Below, piece by piece: positions 20,753-28,745 of a stretch of DNA of 64,000 nt. A program made the position numbers and the translations under genes. Where the stretch lies: contig CAWIFQ010000003.1 of NCBI GenBank assembly GCA_963835495.1, positions 2,046,001 through 2,110,000 on the forward strand, given 5' to 3'. The notes beneath the pieces are model-generated. The model ran no database searches. It was not told the origin of the DNA and saw only the letters and a list, made by a program, of their open reading frames with translations. How positions within the stretch are numbered: position 1 is the stretch's first letter; each line of letters starts with the position of its first letter. Origin of the DNA: Acaudatibacter sp963835495. GTDB lineage: Bacteria; Pseudomonadota; Alphaproteobacteria; Caulobacterales; Caulobacteraceae.

Positions 20753-21124
20753 CTAAGCCGCGACCAGCTCGCGCAGGAGCGTGACGACCTTCCGGTTGTC
20801 GTAGGGCTTGGAGACGAACCGGCCCCCCAGCGGCAACAACTCGGGCGCGCCGTGTCCTGACGTGACGACGATCGGCATGTCCGGGCGCCGCTCGCGGACC
20901 AGCACGGCGACGCCGACGCCGTCGATGGGACCAGGCATTTGAACGTCGGTGAAGAGCACGTGAAACTCTGCACCCGAGTCAAGAACCCGCAGCGCCGCGG
21001 CCCCGTCCACGGCCTGGATGACGGTGAAGCCCGCGCTTTCGAGGAAGTCGGCGATGATGATGCGCACCAGCGAGTTATCCTCGACCACAAGGACGATCGG
21101 CAGGCGGTTCGCGCCGGCGCTCAT
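20753..21124 (-). CDS. Single-domain response regulator
   Basis: A CheY-like receiver of 123 residues with no output domain. The acidic pair is in VVEDNSLVR, the phosphoacceptor Asp in VLFTDVQMPGPIDG, the Thr/Ser switch in MPIVVTSGHG and the Lys in GGRFVSKPYDN. A single-domain receiver must act on a partner protein or serve as a phosphate sink. Start ATG 21124 (SAGANRLPIVLVV) is preferred over an in-frame ATG at 21172 because it fits receiver length. It is divergent from the HisKA_2 kinase gene, the likely phosphodonor. Confidence 0.85.
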   Translation of the reverse strand: MSAGANRLPIVLVVEDNSLVRIIIADFLESAGFTVIQAVDGAAALRVLDSGAEFHVLFTDVQMPGPIDGVGVAVLVRERRPDMPIVVTSGHGAPELLPLGGRFVSKPYDNRKVVTLLRELVAA

Positions 21125-21491
21125 TGACTCAAACCCCACCTCTGATGCGCGATCAGCGCGCACCGCCGACAATTAGTTTCAAGCTGTGCAGTAATGTGAT
21201 ACTGCGTCATCCTTGATTTCGTCGCCCGGCAAACGGTTCAGCCACGATAAAGCCGCTCGGGGCGTAAGTCATCCCTGTATTAATTGGGCCTCACAAGTTA
21301 AGCTTTTCATTGGATCACTGCACGAGTTTCATCGCGACATCGTGCGGAGTCGTCTCTATAATGCTTGACGACGAGCGCCGGGCGAAGCCCCTCCGTCACT
21401 CGACTTCGCGAGGCGCCAGCCTGGCATCTTGGGCGGGGCCGGTCGTGGCCGAAACGCGCGCGCCTGCTCCAGATTGGACTTGGTTTACGGA
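21125..21491. other. Divergent regulatory spacer
   Basis: About 367 bp between the response regulator and the histidine kinase, AT-richer than the surroundings (21170-21370), and therefore probably carrying both promoters. It includes the small inverted repeat at 21146-21162. I see no gene in it. Confidence 0.5.
21146..21162. promoter_or_regulatory. Inverted repeat before the response regulator
   Basis: TGCGCG-ATCAG-CGCGCA is a perfect six-base inverted repeat about 22 bp upstream of the response-regulator start. It could be an operator or a leader hairpin. Confidence 0.35.
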
Positions 21492-22562
21492 ATGATCGAC
21501 CAGCTGCAGGGGATTGAAGACGGCCAAACGTTGGCTGAAGCGATCGTGGGCACCATCCACGAGCCCTTCATTGTGCTCGACGCCAAGTTTCGGGTGCTCG
21601 CGGCCAACCGCTCCTTCTATGACACCTTCGATGTCGACCCCGAACACACGCTCGGCAATCTGCTCTACGGCCTGGGCGACGGCCAATGGGACATCCCGGC
21701 GCTGCGCGTGCTCATGGAGACCATCATCCCTGAGCAGACCGCCATGGACGGCTTCGAGGTCGACCATGATTTCCCAGGCCTCGGCCACAGGGTCATGCTG
21801 CTGAACGCCCGGAAGGTGCTCTACGAGAGCAGCCCGGACACCACGATCCTGCTCGCCTTCACCGACATCACGGCGCGTCGCGCGATCGAGCTGGAGAAGG
21901 CCGAGTTGCTGGAGAAGACCGAGGATCTGCTACGCCAGAAGCAGGTGCTCCTGCAGGAGATGCAGCACCGGGTCGCCAACAGCCTTCAGATCATCGCCAG
22001 CATCCTGATGCTGAAAGCCAGGTTGGTCACCTCGGAGGAAACGCGCCACCACCTGGAGGACGCCCACCAGCGGGTCATGTCGGTCGCCGCGGTTCAGTCG
22101 CACCTCCACACGCTGGGCGGCGTCGACCAGGTCGAAGTCGGACCCTACCTGTCGACGCTTTGCGCCAGCCTGGCGGCGTCGATGATCGGCGAAGACCAGA
22201 CCATCGAACTGAGAGTGGTCGCGGACGACGGCCGGATCGGCTCCGACAAGGCCGTGAGCATCGGCCTTATCGTCACCGAACTGGTGATCAATGCGGTCAA
22301 ATACGCGTTCCCGGCCAACCCAGCGGGCGGCCTGGTGCAGGTGACCTATCAGGGTCAGGGACCGGACTGGACGCTGATCGTCGCCGACAATGGCATCGGC
22401 AAGAACATAGCCGCGGGCGCTGAAACCCCCGGCGGCCTTGGCACGATCATCGTCAAGGCCCTGGTGCAGCAGCTCGGCGCCCGCATGGAGAGCGCCAGCG
22501 GGAAAGCCGGCATGAGCGTGGCGATCACGCGAGCCAATGTCGCGCCGCTGGCCGCCGCCTAG
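21492..22562 (+). CDS. PAS sensor histidine kinase, HisKA_2 type
   Basis: A soluble sensor kinase of about 356 residues. An N-terminal PAS-like domain begins EPFIVLDAKFRVLAANRSFY; a coiled linker (ELEKAELLEKTEDLLRQKQV) leads to the HisKA_2 dimerisation helix LLQEMQHRVANSLQIIASIL with the phosphoacceptor His, and then a HATPase domain with LVINAVKYAFP (N box), VADNGIGKN and TPGGLGTIIVKAL. No membrane helix is seen, so it senses a cytoplasmic cue. Start ATG 21492 is chosen; the frame is open to 21429. It is divergent from a single-domain response regulator, the probable partner. Confidence 0.88.
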   Translation: MIDQLQGIEDGQTLAEAIVGTIHEPFIVLDAKFRVLAANRSFYDTFDVDPEHTLGNLLYGLGDGQWDIPALRVLMETIIPEQTAMDGFEVDHDFPGLGHRVMLLNARKVLYESSPDTTILLAFTDITARRAIELEKAELLEKTEDLLRQKQVLLQEMQHRVANSLQIIASILMLKARLVTSEETRHHLEDAHQRVMSVAAVQSHLHTLGGVDQVEVGPYLSTLCASLAASMIGEDQTIELRVVADDGRIGSDKAVSIGLIVTELVINAVKYAFPANPAGGLVQVTYQGQGPDWTLIVADNGIGKNIAAGAETPGGLGTIIVKALVQQLGARMESASGKAGMSVAITRANVAPLAAA

Positions 22563-22583
22563 GTCAGCCAGGGCTCGCGCCGC

Positions 22584-23042
22584 TCAAGCTTGCTTGGGCG
22601 CCACTTTGGCGAGCGCGTTGTGTATTTCTTCGGTCAGGTCGTTGTTCAGCTTCAGCAGCTTGTGAACGTCGTTGCTGATCTCCAGCAATGCTTCGGCGTC
22701 CTTGTAAGTCTGCAGCGCCTGCTTGTCCGACGCCGAGGCGGCGACCTTCTGGCCCACCATGATGATCGACAGCAACACCAGCTGCAGGAATGTCTGAGCT
22801 ATCCAGGCGATCAGCGTAGCGGTGCCGGCTTTTATCGCCTCCGGGAGGCTGATGAACGCCAGTATCGCGAACGCATAGGCGCACCACATCGTCGCGACGA
22901 TGCCAGTTATCTTGACGGCCAGCCAACCGTTAAATCCCGTGTGTTCCTTCGCGATCGTAGGAACATCCTGCTGTTTGCGGGCCGCGATGTGCGGGTGTGG
23001 GATATGTAGCCCGGCGGTATTGGGCTTCAGCGTTTCTTCCAT
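22584..23042 (-). CDS. Membrane protein of unknown function
   Basis: A protein of 152 residues with a His-rich soluble N-terminus (LHIPHPHIAARKQQD), two or three membrane helices (GWLAVKITGIVATMWCAYAF, then IAWIAQTFLQLVLLSIIMVG) and a helical cytoplasmic tail (ALLEISNDVHKLLKLNNDL). No family is recognised with confidence. It lies 31 bp downstream of the DUF1003 gene on the same strand; both have helices followed by a coiled tail, and they are probably co-transcribed. Start ATG 23042. Confidence 0.7.
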   Translation of the reverse strand: MEETLKPNTAGLHIPHPHIAARKQQDVPTIAKEHTGFNGWLAVKITGIVATMWCAYAFAILAFISLPEAIKAGTATLIAWIAQTFLQLVLLSIIMVGQKVAASASDKQALQTYKDAEALLEISNDVHKLLKLNNDLTEEIHNALAKVAPKQA

Positions 23043-23073
23043 GTCTCTTCTTTCATCGATCTAGCACTGGCTT

Positions 23074-23595
23074 CTAGGTCTTCAATTCCGGGTCTTTCAT
23101 GAGAAGCGCGGTCAGATCGCTGACCGCCTGGGTCAGCATCATGACCTCCTTCTCCCGCAACTGATCGATCTTCTGGTGCAGCAACTCGATCTCGAGTTCG
23201 GCCTTGATGTTGATCTGGTGATCGTTCTCGGCCTCCTTGCGATCGATGTCCTGCTGCCGGTTCTGGCTCATCATGATGAACGGCGCCGCGTAGGCGGCCT
23301 GGAACGACAGCGCCAGATTGAGCAGGATGAAAGGGTATGGGTCCCACCTCTGCACGTAGGCGGTGATGTTCAGCACGATCCACACGAGAAGGATCAAGCT
23401 CTGGACGATGATGAACGGCCACGACCCCATGGTGGCGGCCACCTGGTCCGCCACCTTCTGGCCGATCGTCAAATTCGCCGACGGCTTGTCCCGCGCGCCG
23501 CCCTTGCGGATGCCGCGCCGAAGCTCGCGCAGCTCGGTGAGCAGCCGTTCCTCGGCTTCGTGCAGATCCTGCCGCAGAGAATGTACCGAAGCCAT
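23074..23595 (-). CDS. DUF1003 membrane protein
   Basis: A DUF1003 family protein of 173 residues. After a charged N-terminal coiled region (LHEAEERLLTELRELRRGIR) come two membrane helices and the family signature DPYPFILLNLALSFQAAYAA followed by FIMMSQNRQQDIDR. The C-terminal half is a coiled coil (LEIELLHQKIDQLREKEVM). The biological role of DUF1003 is not established. It is the first gene of a two-gene unit with the membrane protein that follows. Start ATG 23595. Confidence 0.85.
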   Translation of the reverse strand: MASVHSLRQDLHEAEERLLTELRELRRGIRKGGARDKPSANLTIGQKVADQVAATMGSWPFIIVQSLILLVWIVLNITAYVQRWDPYPFILLNLALSFQAAYAAPFIMMSQNRQQDIDRKEAENDHQINIKAELEIELLHQKIDQLREKEVMMLTQAVSDLTALLMKDPELKT

Positions 23596-23760
23596 GGTCT
23601 CTCCTGGTCGCTCGCGTGGCCCGCGATCAAGCGGGGGATTCCGCCCGATAGGCCAGCATCATTTGGCTCGCGGCCTCGCCGTCAACCGCGGCCCGGCGGA
23701 TCACTTTCGCCTGTCTCGCGCGTCGACTAGAGAAGAAGGCGGCGGGGGAGGCTGAAAAAG

Positions 23761-25530
23761 GTGGCGCTCGACACGCAGACGGCGGCGCCGGCGGCTGCGC
23801 CAGACGCCCCGGCGGCAGGCCCGGACGCGCCGACGCCGCCGCGCCGGCCCTGGCGGCTGCTGGGCCTCGGCGTGCTGCTGATCGCGCTCGGCTCGCTGGT
23901 CGCGGCGCTGGTGCAGACGGCCGGCGGGACCCGGATCAGCGACGTCCGGTTCATGGCGGCCGACGGCGTGGTGCTCAGCGGCCTGCTCTACGTCCCGCCG
24001 AACGCCACCGCCACGACGCCCGCGCCGGGCATCCTGGCCGTCCACGGCTACATCAACACCCGCGAGACCCAGGACGCCTTCGCGATCGAGTTCGCCCGGC
24101 GCGGCTATGTCGTGCTGGCCCTGGATCAGCGCGGCCACGGCTATAGCGGCGGCGCGGCTGTCACCAAGGGCTTGGGCGGCCCCGATGGGCTGCGCTACAT
24201 GCGCTCGCTCGCCTTCGTCGACCCGGGCCAGATCGGCCTGGAAGGCCACAGCATGGGCGGCTGGACCGTGCTCGCCGCCGCCGCGGACCAGCCCGACGGC
24301 TATCGGGCGATGGTGCTCGAGGGCTCGTCCACCGGCAAACCGTTCGCCGCGGAGGGCACGCCGGCCTGGCCACGCAACCTGGCGGTGGTCGAGAGCCAGC
24401 TCGACGAGTTCGCGCCGCTGATGTGGAGCGTACCCAGGGCGCGCGACGTCGGGTCCAGCGCGAAGCTGGAAAAGCTGTTCGGTGTCGCCGCGCCGGTGGC
24501 GGTGGGCAAGGTCTATGGCGATCCGGCCGCGGGGACCGCGCGGGTCCTCTACGCCCCCTACGCCACCCATCCTGGCGACCACATCTCCCCCGAGGCGGTG
24601 GGTTACGCCCTGGACTGGTTCGCCCGCACCTTGAAGGGCGGCGCGCGGCGCCCGGCCGGCGACCAGATCTGGTTCGGCAAGGAGCTGGGCACGCTGGCGG
24701 CGCTGGTCGGGTTCTTCGCCCTGCTGCTGGGCGTATTCGAGCTGCTGCTGGGACTGCCGGCCTTCGCCGGCCTGGCGGCCGCCCCGCAGCCGCTGCGCGA
24801 TCGGCGCGGCTGGCGCTGGTGGACGGTGTTCCTGCTGACCGGGTTCGTGCCAGCGCTGACCTTCTTCGCCATTCCCCTCGGCGCACCCTTCTTCGCCCCT
24901 TCGGCGCTGTTTCCGCAGGCGATCACCAACAGCCTGATGATCTGGGCGGTCCTCAACACGCTGCTGGCCCTCGCGGTCGGCTGGATCCTGGACGGACCAA
25001 AGCCGTCGTTCGATCGCCGTTGGGCCGCGTCGATTGGGATCGCCGTCACGACCGTCGCCATCGGCTACCTGGCGCTGGCGATCGTCGACTTCCTGTTCAA
25101 GACCGACTTCCGTTTCTGGGTGGTGGCGCTGCGCCCCCTCACCCGCACGCAGTTCTTCGCCTTCCTGGCCTATCTGGTCCCGTTCACCCTCTTCGTGCTG
25201 GGCGCCTTCCGCGGCCTCGCCCGGCTGATGGTCCGGGGCGAAGGCGCCGCCCGGCAATACCTGACGGCGGCGCTCGCGCTGCCGCTCGGCTTCCTGGTGC
25301 TGACCGGCGCGCAGTACGTCGCGCTGTTCGCCACCGGCGCGCTGCCGTTCAGCTTCGAAGCCCTGAACGCGATCGTCGCCATCCAGTTCGTCCCGCTGCT
25401 GGCGGTGCTGGGCTTGATCAGCACGTTCACCTGGCGCCGCACCGGCGGCTATCTGCCCGGCGCCCTCGTCGCCGCCCTGTTCGTCACCTGGTACATGGTC
25501 GCCGGCACCGCGACGCACTTCGCGGCCTAG
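23761..25530 (+). CDS. Membrane-embedded alpha/beta hydrolase
   Basis: A fusion of a hydrolase domain with a polytopic membrane domain, 589 residues. An Ala/Pro-rich N-terminus precedes one helix (LLGLGVLLIALGSLVAAL). Residues 60-300 are an alpha/beta hydrolase: GILAVHGYINTRE, LALDQRGHGYSGG, nucleophile elbow LEGHSMGGW, and a late THPGDH that could supply the His. From about residue 310 there are seven or eight helices without a clear family. The hydrolase probably faces the periplasm; the substrate is unknown. Start GTG 23761 follows a GGGGGAGG site. Confidence 0.75.
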   Translation: MALDTQTAAPAAAPDAPAAGPDAPTPPRRPWRLLGLGVLLIALGSLVAALVQTAGGTRISDVRFMAADGVVLSGLLYVPPNATATTPAPGILAVHGYINTRETQDAFAIEFARRGYVVLALDQRGHGYSGGAAVTKGLGGPDGLRYMRSLAFVDPGQIGLEGHSMGGWTVLAAAADQPDGYRAMVLEGSSTGKPFAAEGTPAWPRNLAVVESQLDEFAPLMWSVPRARDVGSSAKLEKLFGVAAPVAVGKVYGDPAAGTARVLYAPYATHPGDHISPEAVGYALDWFARTLKGGARRPAGDQIWFGKELGTLAALVGFFALLLGVFELLLGLPAFAGLAAAPQPLRDRRGWRWWTVFLLTGFVPALTFFAIPLGAPFFAPSALFPQAITNSLMIWAVLNTLLALAVGWILDGPKPSFDRRWAASIGIAVTTVAIGYLALAIVDFLFKTDFRFWVVALRPLTRTQFFAFLAYLVPFTLFVLGAFRGLARLMVRGEGAARQYLTAALALPLGFLVLTGAQYVALFATGALPFSFEALNAIVAIQFVPLLAVLGLISTFTWRRTGGYLPGALVAALFVTWYMVAGTATHFAA

Positions 25531-25557
25531 GCTGTTTGGCGCCGGGCGAGACACCAT

Positions 25558-25581
25558 AGATAGCTAATCGGCTTTCTATCT
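25558..25581. promoter_or_regulatory. Upstream inverted repeat (putative ArsR operator 1)
   Basis: AGATAG and CTATCT form a perfect inverted repeat with a 12-base centre, ending at the first base of a TTGACG box. Its GATAGC half resembles the second repeat at 25607, as expected of two sites for one regulator. Confidence 0.5.
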
Positions 25582-25608
25582 TGACGTCGGACCCCGCCCC
25601 GGGATAGG
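25581..25608 (+). promoter_or_regulatory. Promoter of the ArsR/AHSA1 pair
   Basis: TTGACG (25581-25586) and GATAGG (25603-25608) are separated by 16 bases, a fair sigma-70-type promoter. Transcription would begin around 25614-25616, at or next to the ATG of the regulator gene, implying a leaderless message. Confidence 0.5.
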
Positions 25609-25624
25609 TAGCTGAATGGCTACC
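25607..25624. promoter_or_regulatory. Palindromic operator covering the ArsR start codon
   Basis: GGTAGC-TGAATG-GCTACC is a perfect six-base inverted repeat overlapping the -10 element and containing the start codon at 25616. A repressor bound here would block transcription initiation of its own gene. Confidence 0.55.
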
Positions 25625-25948
25625 TTAAACAGCCCCCTCCCCGCGATCTTCGGCGCTCTCGGCGATCCGACCCGGCTTGGCGTGGTGGAGCGCCTGGCGC
25701 GAGGCCCGGCGTCGGTGTCCGACCTCGCCGCGCCCTATGGGATGGCGGGGCCTTCGTTCCTGAAGCACCTGAAGGTGCTCGAGGGAGCGGGCCTGATCAC
25801 CAGCGCCAAGCGCGGGCGGGTGCGGACGGTGCGGCTGGCGCCGGGGGCCATGCAGAGCGTCGAGGACTGGGTGCGTTCGCACCGCGCGCTCTGGGAACGC
25901 CGCCTCGACGATCTCGGAACATTCCTGCAGGAGGACGACAAATCATGA
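25616..25948 (+). CDS. ArsR-family transcriptional regulator
   Basis: A winged-helix regulator of 110 residues. The N-terminal LPAIFGALGDPTRLGVVERL is the usual ArsR opening, followed by VSDLAAPYGMAGPSFLKHLK (recognition helix) and the wing GLITSAKRGRVRTVRLAPGA. No metal-binding cysteines are present, so this belongs to the type paired with AHSA1 proteins and not to metal sensors. It overlaps the next gene by four bases (ATGA). No ribosome site is visible before the start, which fits the leaderless promoter proposed above; it probably represses its own pair. Confidence 0.9.
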   Translation: MATLNSPLPAIFGALGDPTRLGVVERLARGPASVSDLAAPYGMAGPSFLKHLKVLEGAGLITSAKRGRVRTVRLAPGAMQSVEDWVRSHRALWERRLDDLGTFLQEDDKS

Positions 25949-26424
25949 CCGCCGTCACGAACGCCGCAAAGACCGCCCCGGCGCAAGACCAAGCCACGTT
26001 CACGCTCGAGCGCATCTACCCCAACTGCCGCGCGCACGTCTGGTCGGCCTGGGCCGTCCGGGAGAAGAAGGCGGCCTGGCTCGGCAACCGCGATCTCGCG
26101 CTCGACTTCCGGCCCGGCGGCTCGGAGCGCGGCGTGTTCAAGGACCAGATGGGCGAGCACCTCAACGAGGGGCGTTACTTCGAGGTCCTCGACCAGCAGC
26201 GCATCGTCATGGCCTACGCGATGGCGCTGAACGGCCGCGTGCACACCGTCTCGCTGGCCACCATCCTCTTCGCCGACGAAGGCGGCGGCACGCGCCTCAC
26301 CTACACCGAGCAGATGTGCGTCATCCCGCCCAGCGACGGCGCCGAGGGCCGGCGGCACGGGTGGACGCACCTGCTGGAAGGCCTGGGAAAGCACCTGACG
26401 GAGGATACGCCGAGAGCCGGGTAA
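25945..26424 (+). CDS. SRPBCC/AHSA1 family protein
   Basis: An Activator of Hsp90 ATPase homologue-1-like (START/Bet v1 fold) protein of 159 residues. Typical segments are FTLERIYPNCRAHVWSAWAV, DFRPGGSERGVF, YFEVLDQQRIVMAYAMAL and GTRLTYTEQMCVI, forming the helix-grip with a hydrophobic pocket. The ligand is unknown. It is translationally coupled to the ArsR gene, a very common pairing in which the regulator controls the AHSA1 protein. Start ATG 25945. Confidence 0.88.
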   Translation: MTAVTNAAKTAPAQDQATFTLERIYPNCRAHVWSAWAVREKKAAWLGNRDLALDFRPGGSERGVFKDQMGEHLNEGRYFEVLDQQRIVMAYAMALNGRVHTVSLATILFADEGGGTRLTYTEQMCVIPPSDGAEGRRHGWTHLLEGLGKHLTEDTPRAG

Positions 26425-26442
26425 GGCCGTACGCTCGGGAGA

Positions 26443-27157
26443 TCAGGCGTAGTTCAGCGACGGGTACCAGTCCGGCCTACGCCCGTCGGGCGTCGTATCC
26501 AACATGTGCCACAAGGGGGCGTAAGTCTCGGCCACGCCGCGAATATCCTGGCCGGGATCGGCGCTCGAAATCGCTCATCTCGTTCGACCAGAAATGCCGG
26601 ATGCTCTTGTCGAGGCGGGTGAAGATGCTCAGCACCCCACTCTCGGAGCCGTCCGGCGCCAGGGCGAAGTAGTCGCGGCTGAAGGCGTCGTTGAGATCGC
26701 TGGCGAGGCGCAGGTGCTTCCAGCCGCGCTCCCGTTTCCAGGCGACCAGTTTCTCGATCGGCGAACGGGCGACCACCACCAGTGACATGTTCTGACCGAC
26801 GTCGGGCGCGTTGCCGTCCCAGGCGTCGAGGAGATTCGTGCACATCGGGCAGGGCCGCGCGCGCTGCGGCCCGAACATGTAGCTGTAGACCGCCAGCGTC
26901 TCCCTGTCGCCGAACAGGCCGGCGAAGTCCGACGGGCCACCCTCGGTCGCGAAGCGATAGTCGCCGACCACCCGTCCGCCGGGCGGCAAGGCTCGACGTT
27001 GAGCGGCGACGCGCTCGATTTGGCGCCTCAACTCGATCTCCTCGGCCAGCAGCGCGGTGCGTGCGGTGCGGTACTCTGCGCTCTCGTTCGGCATGCGCAC
27101 CGGACTCTCCACGGCCAGCGTGGCGGCCGGCGTCAGGGTCTCGGTCTTGGCGTCCAT
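26443..27157 (-). CDS. DUF899 thioredoxin-like protein, frameshifted
   Basis: A DUF899 family protein with a thioredoxin-like fold. The core RGWKHLRLASDLNDAFSRDY and the YSYMFGPQRARPCPMCTNLL segment are typical. The first frame ends abnormally after NEMSDFERR; removing one base near 26563 gives DPGQDIRGVAETYAPLWHML and ends DWYPSLNYA at a stop at 26443, the usual family ending. Corrected length is 237 residues. Start ATG 27157 has a strong GGGAGGACC site. Function is not established; the family is often called a predicted dithiol-disulfide oxidoreductase, and here a CPMC pair is present. Confidence 0.8.
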
Positions 27158-27299
27158 GGCAGGTCCTCCCGTGGGTTCGTGTCCCCATTCACAGGATGAC
27201 GCTTGAACGGGCCGGGACCCGACAGTGGCCTCTAAAATACTTGCTGGGACAGCAGCGCGGGTCGCCAACTCGGCCGAGGGTGGGCGTGGCCGGCGAAAC

Positions 27300-28562
27300 T
27301 CAGTCGATGCCCGGCACCGGGTAGCTGCGGCAGAGTGCCTCCGCCTCGCCCTGCATCCGCGTCAGCCCGGGCTCGTCCCCCGGCGCCCGCAACGCGCCGA
27401 CGATCCAGCCGGCGATGCGGCGCATGTCGGCTTCGCCCATGCCGCGGGTGGTGCAGGCCGGGGTGCCGAGGCGCACGCCCGAGGGCCGCACCGGCGGCAG
27501 CGGGTCGTCGGGGATCACCTGCTTGTTGGCGGTGATGCCGATCTTGTCGAGGGTCTCCTGGGCGACGCGGCCGTCGATGCCGAAGCTCTTCTCGACGTCC
27601 ATCACCATCATGTGGTTGTCGGTGCCGCCGGTGATCAGGGAGACGCCCTCGTCCATCAGCGCCTGGGCCAGCACCTTGGCGTTCTTCATGGTCTGCTCGG
27701 CGTAGGTCTTGAACGCCGGCTCGGCCGCCTTCTTGAAGGTCACCGCGGCGCCGGCGACGTTGTTCATGTGCGGCCCGCCCTGCAGCCCGGGAAACACCGC
27801 CGGGTCGATCAGCGTGGCGTGCTCCTTCTTCGACAGGATCAGGCCGCCGCGCGGACCGCGCAGGGTCTTGTGGGTGGTGGTGGTGACGACATCGAAGTCG
27901 GCGTCGAACGGGTTGCGCATCACGCCAGCCGCCACCAGCCCGCCGATGTGGGAGATGTCGGCCATGGTCAGCGCGCCGACCTCATCGGCCACCTTCTTGA
28001 ACGCGGCATAGTCGTAGTCGCGCGGGTAGGAGGAGTAGCCGCAGAGCACCATCTTCGGCCGCGTCTGCTTGGCCGTCTGCATCAGCTCATCGAAGTCGAT
28101 CGCCCCGCCCTGGTCGGGATGGGTCTTGTAGCGGACGAAGTTGAACACCTTGCCCATGTGCGAGACCGGCGCGCCGTGGGTCAGGTGGCCGCCGTGGCTG
28201 AGGTCCATCGCCAGCACGGTGTCGCCGGGCTTGAGGAACGCGAAGTAAACCGCCTGGTTCATCGGCGAGCCAGACAGCGGCTGCACGTTGGCGTGCTCGC
28301 AGCGGAACAGCTTGGTCGCCCGTTGCCGGGCGGTGCGCTCGATCTCGTCGGTGAACTCCTGGCCACCGTAGTAGCGCCGGCCGGGGTAGCCCTCGGCGTA
28401 CTTGTTGGTCAGCACCGAGCCCAGGCAGGCCAGCACCTCGGGGTAGGTGTAGTTCTCCGAGGGGATCATCTCGACGCCGTCGACCTGGCGGCGCTCCTCG
28501 CCGGCGATGGCGCGCTCGATCTTGGGGTCGTAGGCGGCAAGGGCCTGGCGGTGCGAATCCAT
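27300..28562 (-). CDS. glyA: Serine hydroxymethyltransferase
   Basis: PLP-dependent enzyme that interconverts serine and glycine and charges tetrahydrofolate with a one-carbon unit. It shows GSVLTNKYAEGYPGRRYYGG, the active-site DLSHGGHLTHGAP, the PLP lysine in TTTTHKTLRGPRGG (about residue 230), and RLGTPACTTRGMGEADM. 420 residues, intact. The N-terminal motif is EMIPSENYTYPEV where the common bacterial form is ELIASEN, so this may be a second, more distant SHMT paralogue. Start ATG 28562 with GAAGGAG upstream. It stands alone, with a hairpin separating it from the acyltransferase. Confidence 0.92.
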   Translation of the reverse strand: MDSHRQALAAYDPKIERAIAGEERRQVDGVEMIPSENYTYPEVLACLGSVLTNKYAEGYPGRRYYGGQEFTDEIERTARQRATKLFRCEHANVQPLSGSPMNQAVYFAFLKPGDTVLAMDLSHGGHLTHGAPVSHMGKVFNFVRYKTHPDQGGAIDFDELMQTAKQTRPKMVLCGYSSYPRDYDYAAFKKVADEVGALTMADISHIGGLVAAGVMRNPFDADFDVVTTTTHKTLRGPRGGLILSKKEHATLIDPAVFPGLQGGPHMNNVAGAAVTFKKAAEPAFKTYAEQTMKNAKVLAQALMDEGVSLITGGTDNHMMVMDVEKSFGIDGRVAQETLDKIGITANKQVIPDDPLPPVRPSGVRLGTPACTTRGMGEADMRRIAGWIVGALRAPGDEPGLTRMQGEAEALCRSYPVPGID

Positions 28563-28668
28563 GGGCGCTCCTTCTCGAAGGATTGACCGGATCCCCAACC
28601 CGGAGGTCCCGGCGCCCAGGCGAACGGCGCATCTGCCCCGCGCTCCCCGATGGTTCAGATCCATCCAA

Positions 28669-28692
28669 GCTCGCCAGTCACGCTGGGCGAGC
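28669..28692 (-). terminator. Hairpin between acyltransferase and glyA
   Basis: Seven-base arms GCTCGCC and GGCGAGC with a 10-base loop lie 54 bases after the acyltransferase stop and upstream of glyA, so it probably ends the acyltransferase transcript. No T-run follows. Confidence 0.45.
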
Positions 28693-28745
28693 GGGAGATA
28701 TCAGGGTGGCCGTGGGCCGGCAAGGCGCGGCAGCGCAAAGCGCAG

